Origin: Bacteroidales bacterium | GTDB taxonomy: Bacteria > Bacteroidota > Bacteroidia > Bacteroidales > UBA932 | Length of the DNA: 18,175 nt | Reading direction: 5' to 3' | NCBI GenBank assembly: GCA_017483985.1 | Contig: JAFUUB010000113.1 | Coordinates: 1-18,175, forward strand | Shown here: in pieces, positions 14,436 to 18,175 of the stretch | How positions within the stretch are numbered: position 1 is the first letter of the stretch | Layout: every line of letters starts with the position of its first letter | Program-made: the position numbers and the translations under genes | Notes under the pieces: generated by a model | What the model saw: the letters and a program-made list of their open reading frames with translations, nothing else | The model's database searches: none | Told to the model about the DNA's origin: nothing

Positions 14436-17114
14436 TTAGAAACCGCCCATTCCCGATCCCATTCCCGAAGTAAGGCCGCTGAGGCCGCCTCGGAGACCGC
14501 CCATGCCGCCCGAACCGGCGTTCCCGGACGAAGAGCCGCCCGAACCGGCACGGCTGCTGGCGCTCTCGTTTTTGCGGGTTTGGGTGTAGAACGGCCACCA
14601 GATACCGAACTTGAGGGCGCGCTGCGGCCGGATGAAATGGTGGGCGCTGAAGTAGTCAGCGGATTCCAGCGGCCAGCCCATGCCGGCATTGACCAGTTTG
14701 ACGAAGATCGTGGCACGCTTCCACTGGACATTGACGAAGGCGTCGATATAGGGGCTCATGCCGTATTTCTCTTCGGTCTGGTTGTGGAACTGGCCGAGGG
14801 CCGGGCTGTAAGCCGGGGCGTACCACTGGGTGGTCCCGGTCACATTGGCGCCGATCTGCATCTTCATGACATCCTTGCTGACGATGTTGAACTGGAGGTA
14901 CCAGCGCAGGTTGGCTGCCACCATCGGCAGCGGCATGACGTCCTCGTTGGAGGACATCTGGAACAGGACGCGGTTGTCGAAATGGAACATCCACAGGCGG
15001 AAGTTCTTCATCAGCGAGACCTTGGCCACGCTCATCGGGGTGGTGTTCTGCCGGACGATCCCGTCCGTGTCATAGTAGATGTTCTTGTCCAGCAGGGCAT
15101 AGCCGGCCGCCAGTTCGAAGTCCAGGTGCGGGATGGCCAGTTTCCCTTCAATCTTGGTCGTGGAAATCTTGCCGAAGTCATTGTCCCACCGGTAGTGGTT
15201 GGCATACATGTGCTGGACGTAGAAGTCCGGTTCACGGAGACTGGTCTCGAAATGGGCGCTCAGGCTGATGGGGCTCTTGCGGTGGCGGCGGAACGGATAC
15301 AGGTCCAGCCGGGCGTCGGCACGGATGCCCATGTCCCCGGCTTCCTGTCCGAGGAAGGTGAAGTCGCCCTGGGCGTTCCAATGGACGGCATTGCGGAGCT
15401 GGCCGCCGACCCCGCCGTACAGGTAGGTGGAGTTCCAGACGGTATTGGAAGGTCCTTTCAGGTAGTCGTCCGGCGTGAAGAGGTAGTGCCGCTGGATGCG
15501 GTTGCCTACGCCCACGTCCAGGGTCGAGACGAAAGCGTCGGCCGACCAGGGCTGCAGTTTGGCAAAGATGCGGTTCTCCAGGCGCATGACCCGGAGCGAG
15601 TCGTTGCTCTGGGTCGGATTGAGGAAGAAGTTCCCGTTGTAGAAGGCCCGGCCGGTTTCATCGGTCGCGGCGATGTTGTCGGTGTAGATCTTCCGGAAGG
15701 TGGAGAATTCGCTGCTGTGGCCGATGAAGAAGGTGGTGACATCCGTGTCCAGCGTCTTCGTCGTGTCAGCCTGGGTCGTATCCTTCTTGTGGATCAAGTC
15801 CTTGATGAAGGTCAGCGGGATGCGGTAGGTCTGGTCGAGGAAGACGGTGTTCTTGACGACCTTGGTATCGGCGTCCGTCAGGTTGACGGTGATTTCACGG
15901 GAGTTGACGGTCGTATCCCGGATCCAGAAATTGTCCGTAATGCCGCCGTTCTCCGATTTCTCGATCTTGTTGTAGATGTAACCGCCGTGGGCCTGGTACC
16001 GTTTGCCCAGCCAGTTGGCGGCGGCCACGAAGGTACGGTTGTCGGCATCCTCGCTCTCGAACATGCCGTTGGCACCGAACCGGTCATATTCCAGCATCAG
16101 GTTGAGCTGCGGGAAGATGTTCTGCGTCGTCAGGATGTGCAGTTCGGACTCTTCCCGTTCGGTGTTGGCGAAGTTGGTGCCCCAGTAGGCCAGCTCGGTG
16201 TACGGGGTCTTGGTATTGTACATCGGCAGGGTCGACGGGCTGTAGCTGTAGACCTCGTAGGGCTCGTAGAAGGAGATCCGGTCGACGGATGCCCGCTTGA
16301 AGAAATCATAGGTCTGCACCGGGGAGCCGATGATACCCAGATAGCTGGCACCTACATCGTTGCGCTGGAAAGGATAGTCGTTGAAGGTGTAGTTGAAACT
16401 CGTATCCTTCGGAATGGCCGCAGCCTTGGCGAAGAGCGGGTCCCGGTTCCAGGTAACCAGCCGCTTGTAGAAGAGGCTGTCCGGCAGGGCGAAGGTCTCG
16501 AGGATGCGCGGGGTATTCTCGCGGATGCTGTCCTTGATGGCCTGCAGGCTGTCCTTGATGACGAAGAGGCTGTCCATCTTCCGCTGCTGGCGCTTGAATT
16601 TCTGGTCGGCGTCATAGCGCTTGCGGGCGGCCTTGTCCAGGCCGGCATACCATTCGTCGAACTTGCGCTTGGCCTCGATGGTGGAGTCGGCGTAGTAGAG
16701 CGAATCCAGCCGCGGCCAATCCAGGGAGTCCCCGGCCGCCTTGAGCGAATCGATGATCTGCTTGTGGGTAAGGGAATCCTTGAGGGCGACGTAATAGCGG
16801 TAGCGGAACGGATCGGTCAGCTTGAGGGAATCCGGCGGGATGATCGTGTCGCGGGCGGTCAGGCGGGGAAGGGTATCCTCCGGTGAAAGCTCGCCGAGCA
16901 GGGCGGCGGAATCGCCGGCGGCCTTGTCTGCTCCCGTGCGGAACTTGGTGAATACCTTGGCGTTGTTGTAGATGACCGTATCCGGGGAGAAAACGGGACC
17001 GATCAGTTCGTTCCAGGATACGCCCCGGCGGGCGAGATCCATGCCGAAGGTCTGGACCGCGGCAAAGACGACCACGGCCAGCGGAAAGCCTGCTTTTCTC
17101 CAAAAATGCTTCAT
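14436..17114 (-). CDS. Porin_10-type putative outer-membrane porin
   Basis: 892 aa. It fits the large putative porins of Bacteroidetes (Porin_10 family): a hydrophobic signal at residues 1-24, an N-terminal Asp/Ser-rich region with repeated DS[LI] motifs (95-197), then a long beta-rich region (about 240-845) with alternating-strand segments such as YLQFNIVSKDVMKMQIGANV and conserved aromatic girdles. Characteristic family points are the early YNDYPF-like segment (FNYTFNDYPFQRNDVG) and the closing strand ALKFGIWWPFY. After that strand there is an unusual Gly/Ser-rich tail of about 45 residues ending in Phe. Pore substrate unknown. A strong promoter lies at 17143-17174, giving a leader of about 20 bases. 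A transglycosylase gene follows 12 bases downstream. The start at 17114 is the first ATG and gives a sensible signal sequence. Confidence 0.82.
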   Translation of the reverse strand: MKHFWRKAGFPLAVVVFAAVQTFGMDLARRGVSWNELIGPVFSPDTVIYNNAKVFTKFRTGADKAAGDSAALLGELSPEDTLPRLTARDTIIPPDSLKLTDPFRYRYYVALKDSLTHKQIIDSLKAAGDSLDWPRLDSLYYADSTIEAKRKFDEWYAGLDKAARKRYDADQKFKRQQRKMDSLFVIKDSLQAIKDSIRENTPRILETFALPDSLFYKRLVTWNRDPLFAKAAAIPKDTSFNYTFNDYPFQRNDVGASYLGIIGSPVQTYDFFKRASVDRISFYEPYEVYSYSPSTLPMYNTKTPYTELAYWGTNFANTEREESELHILTTQNIFPQLNLMLEYDRFGANGMFESEDADNRTFVAAANWLGKRYQAHGGYIYNKIEKSENGGITDNFWIRDTTVNSREITVNLTDADTKVVKNTVFLDQTYRIPLTFIKDLIHKKDTTQADTTKTLDTDVTTFFIGHSSEFSTFRKIYTDNIAATDETGRAFYNGNFFLNPTQSNDSLRVMRLENRIFAKLQPWSADAFVSTLDVGVGNRIQRHYLFTPDDYLKGPSNTVWNSTYLYGGVGGQLRNAVHWNAQGDFTFLGQEAGDMGIRADARLDLYPFRRHRKSPISLSAHFETSLREPDFYVQHMYANHYRWDNDFGKISTTKIEGKLAIPHLDFELAAGYALLDKNIYYDTDGIVRQNTTPMSVAKVSLMKNFRLWMFHFDNRVLFQMSSNEDVMPLPMVAANLRWYLQFNIVSKDVMKMQIGANVTGTTQWYAPAYSPALGQFHNQTEEKYGMSPYIDAFVNVQWKRATIFVKLVNAGMGWPLESADYFSAHHFIRPQRALKFGIWWPFYTQTRKNESASSRAGSGGSSSGNAGSGGMGGLRGGLSGLTSGMGSGMGGF

Positions 17115-17142
17115 AACGGACCGGTAACCGGCATTAAACCTA

Positions 17143-17174
17143 CAAATTTACGTACTTTTCGCGATATCACCAAA
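17143..17174 (-). promoter_or_regulatory. Promoter of the porin-transglycosylase operon
   Basis: On the minus strand TAAATTTG (17143-17150) is an exact TAnnTTTG -7 box, and TTTG (17171-17174) is an exact -33 element; 20 bases separate them, as expected for the primary sigma factor of Bacteroidetes. Transcription should begin near 17136, about 20 bases before the porin ATG at 17114. It is the best-formed promoter in the window. Confidence 0.7.
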
Positions 17175-17193
17175 ACCCGGGGCCTGGATACGG

Positions 17194-17219
17194 AAAAGGC
17201 CGGTCCCGACGGACCGGCC
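17194..17219 (-). terminator. Rho-independent terminator after the 2-oxoacid oxidoreductase genes
   Basis: GGCCGGTCC (17198-17206) pairs perfectly with GGACCGGCC (17211-17219), a 9-bp stem with a 4-base loop. On the minus strand it is followed by TTTT (17194-17197). It lies 26 bases past the gamma-subunit stop and just before the porin promoter, insulating the two units. Confidence 0.68.
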
Positions 17220-17244
17220 CGTAAATGACGGCAGGGAACAAATC

Positions 17245-17787
17245 CTACTGCTTTTCGATGATGTCCATGCCGAGGCGGATGGCTTCCTCGTTCATCGGGA
17301 TCAGGTGGTGGTGACGCTCCGGAAGGGTCTTGCGGAGGGCCTTGAGCACGCTCTCGATGGTGACGATCGGATGTACTTTCAGCAGGCCGCCGAGCACGAT
17401 CATGTTGAAGACCTTGATCATGTTCATCTCAGCCGCCTTGTCCATCGCATCGATCCGGTAGACGTTGATGTCCTTGCGGGTCGGGGGGACGTTGATGCCA
17501 TAACCGTCGTAGATGAGGGTGCCGCCCGGCTTGACCTTGCCCTCGAATTTCTCGAGCGAAGGCTGGTTCAGGACGATCGCCGTGTCATAGGAACTCAGGA
17601 TCGGAGAGGAAACCGGCTCGTCGCTGACGATGACGGTCACGTTGGCGGTGCCGCCGCGCTGTTCCGGTCCGTACGCCGGCATCCAGGTCACCTCCTTGTC
17701 TTCCATAAGGCCGGAATAGGCGAGGATCTTGCCCATCGAGAGGACGCCCTGTCCTCCGAATCCGGAAATGATAATTTCGTGTGTCAT
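17245..17787 (-). CDS. 2-oxoacid:ferredoxin oxidoreductase, gamma subunit
   Basis: 180 aa, the usual size of a separate gamma subunit. These cytoplasmic complexes oxidise a 2-oxoacid with CoA to acyl-CoA and CO2, reducing ferredoxin, a core reaction of anaerobes. The N-terminal motif SGFGGQGV (8-15) and the block MPAYGPEQRGGTANV (36-50) are diagnostic for the family. The protein is a Rossmann-like domain with no cysteine cluster. The start at 17787 gives the typical MTHEIIISGFGG beginning. It lies 16 bases after the beta-subunit gene and is the last gene before the terminator at 17194-17219. Bacteroidales usually carry a ferredoxin-alpha-beta-gamma cluster annotated as either 2-oxoglutarate (Kor) or branched-chain 2-oxoacid (Vor) oxidoreductase; the substrate cannot be decided from this subunit. 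Confidence 0.9.
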   Translation of the reverse strand: MTHEIIISGFGGQGVLSMGKILAYSGLMEDKEVTWMPAYGPEQRGGTANVTVIVSDEPVSSPILSSYDTAIVLNQPSLEKFEGKVKPGGTLIYDGYGINVPPTRKDINVYRIDAMDKAAEMNMIKVFNMIVLGGLLKVHPIVTIESVLKALRKTLPERHHHLIPMNEEAIRLGMDIIEKQ

Positions 17788-17803
17788 AGTGCCTTGCGTA
17801 TTA

Positions 17804-18175
17804 TTAACCTTTGTCCTTGAGATCGCCGAGCGGGTAGAACGGAACCATGTTCTCTTCCATCCACTTGTTGGCTTTTTCCGGGCTCATGCGCCAGTTGGTG
17901 TTGCAGGTGGAAACGATTTCCACGAGGTTGGAACCCTTGCCCTGCATCGAGTACTCGAACGCCTTGCGGATCGCCTTCTTCGCCTTGAGGATGGCGGCGA
18001 CGTTCTGGACGCTCTGGCGGGTGACGTAGCAGGTGCCCTGGAGGCTGGCGGCGATATCCGCCATCTTCAGCGGGTAACCGTGGAGTTTCGGGTCGCGGCC
18101 GTACGGGCAGGTCACGGTCTTCATGCCGAGCAGGGTGGTCGGGGCCATCTGGCCGCCGGTCATGCCGTAAATGGC
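17804..18175 (-). CDS. 2-oxoacid:ferredoxin oxidoreductase, TPP-binding beta subunit (C-terminal part)
   Basis: Partial gene: the last 123 codons and the stop are visible, and the start lies beyond the right edge. The first visible residues, AIYGMTGGQMAPTT, are the end of the thiamine pyrophosphate/Mg2+-binding region; the family pattern N-x-x-Y-x-M-T-G-G-Q fits. There follows the usual PYGRDPKLHGYPLKMADIAA region, then a helical segment (about 50-75), then VEIVSTCNTNWRMSPEKA. The C-terminal extension ends in LGDLKDKG. The first ATG within the window (18163) is internal to the TGGQM block and is not the true start. With the gamma gene 16 bases downstream it forms an operon; the alpha and ferredoxin subunits are expected just outside the window. 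Confidence 0.9.
   Translation of the reverse strand, partial: AIYGMTGGQMAPTTLLGMKTVTCPYGRDPKLHGYPLKMADIAASLQGTCYVTRQSVQNVAAILKAKKAIRKAFEYSMQGKGSNLVEIVSTCNTNWRMSPEKANKWMEENMVPFYPLGDLKDKG

Noticed and set aside
14409..16886. An 825-codon open frame on the plus strand opposite the porin
   Set aside because: Its product is a low-complexity mix rich in Gly, Val, Asp and Glu with no domain; the opposite strand encodes a coherent signal peptide and beta-barrel.
1..18175. Mobile elements, CRISPR, tRNA/rRNA or a defence island
   Set aside because: I saw no transposase or integrase motifs, no regularly spaced repeats, no tRNA-like or rRNA sequence and no composition break; gene content is housekeeping and envelope.

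Overview
The window looks like a chromosomal housekeeping segment from a GC-rich member of the Bacteroidales, possibly a Rikenellaceae/RC9-like gut or rumen lineage. Four things point there: an ExbB with a cleavable signal peptide and Ala-rich linker, a large Porin_10-type outer-membrane protein, TAnnTTTG-type promoter boxes, and proteins of recognisably Bacteroidales type throughout. The lineage below order level is a guess. All genes appear intact except the two cut by the window edges, and no stretch without a gene exceeds about 130 bases.

Layout, left to right. (1) Minus-strand block, 1-5232: the start of exbB (edge-truncated); a tightly packed dprA-tatD-ansA operon; queA; and a NUDIX hydrolase. 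GC-rich hairpins lie after queA and after the NUDIX gene. (2) Plus-strand operon, 5285-8450: pyrE, an SRPBCC/START-like protein, an RsmF/NSUN-type m5C methyltransferase and a secreted TPR protein. Spacing is +10, -8 and -4 bases. It is divergent from the NUDIX gene across a perfect 18-bp palindrome whose two halves each carry a TATCTTTG -7 box. (3) Minus-strand pair, 8454-10089: a BASS-like transporter and a YczE-like membrane protein, overlapping by 8 bases. (4) Plus-strand pair, 10206-13375: an M13 zinc metallopeptidase lipoprotein and a LolC/E (FtsX)-like ABC permease, joined by TAATG. (5) Minus-strand block, 13377-18175: an MltF-like lytic transglycosylase downstream of a Porin_10 protein, then the gamma and (truncated) TPP-binding beta subunits of a 2-oxoacid:ferredoxin oxidoreductase, separated from the porin by a hairpin terminator.

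Themes. Several genes serve the envelope (ExbB energisation, porin, lytic transglycosylase, M13 lipoprotein, LolE-like permease). The others serve RNA modification (QueA, m5C methyltransferase), nucleotide metabolism (PyrE, NUDIX), DNA uptake/processing (DprA) and anaerobic energy metabolism (ferredoxin-linked 2-oxoacid oxidation). Two convergent gene pairs meet with only 3 bases and 1 base between stop codons.

I see no mobile element, CRISPR array, RNA gene, defence locus or clear horizontally acquired island. The points most worth checking are the palindromic shared promoter, the unstudied transporter/YczE pair, the peptidase-permease coupling, the low-complexity ends of the porin, and the shared GGCCGG core of the intergenic hairpins.
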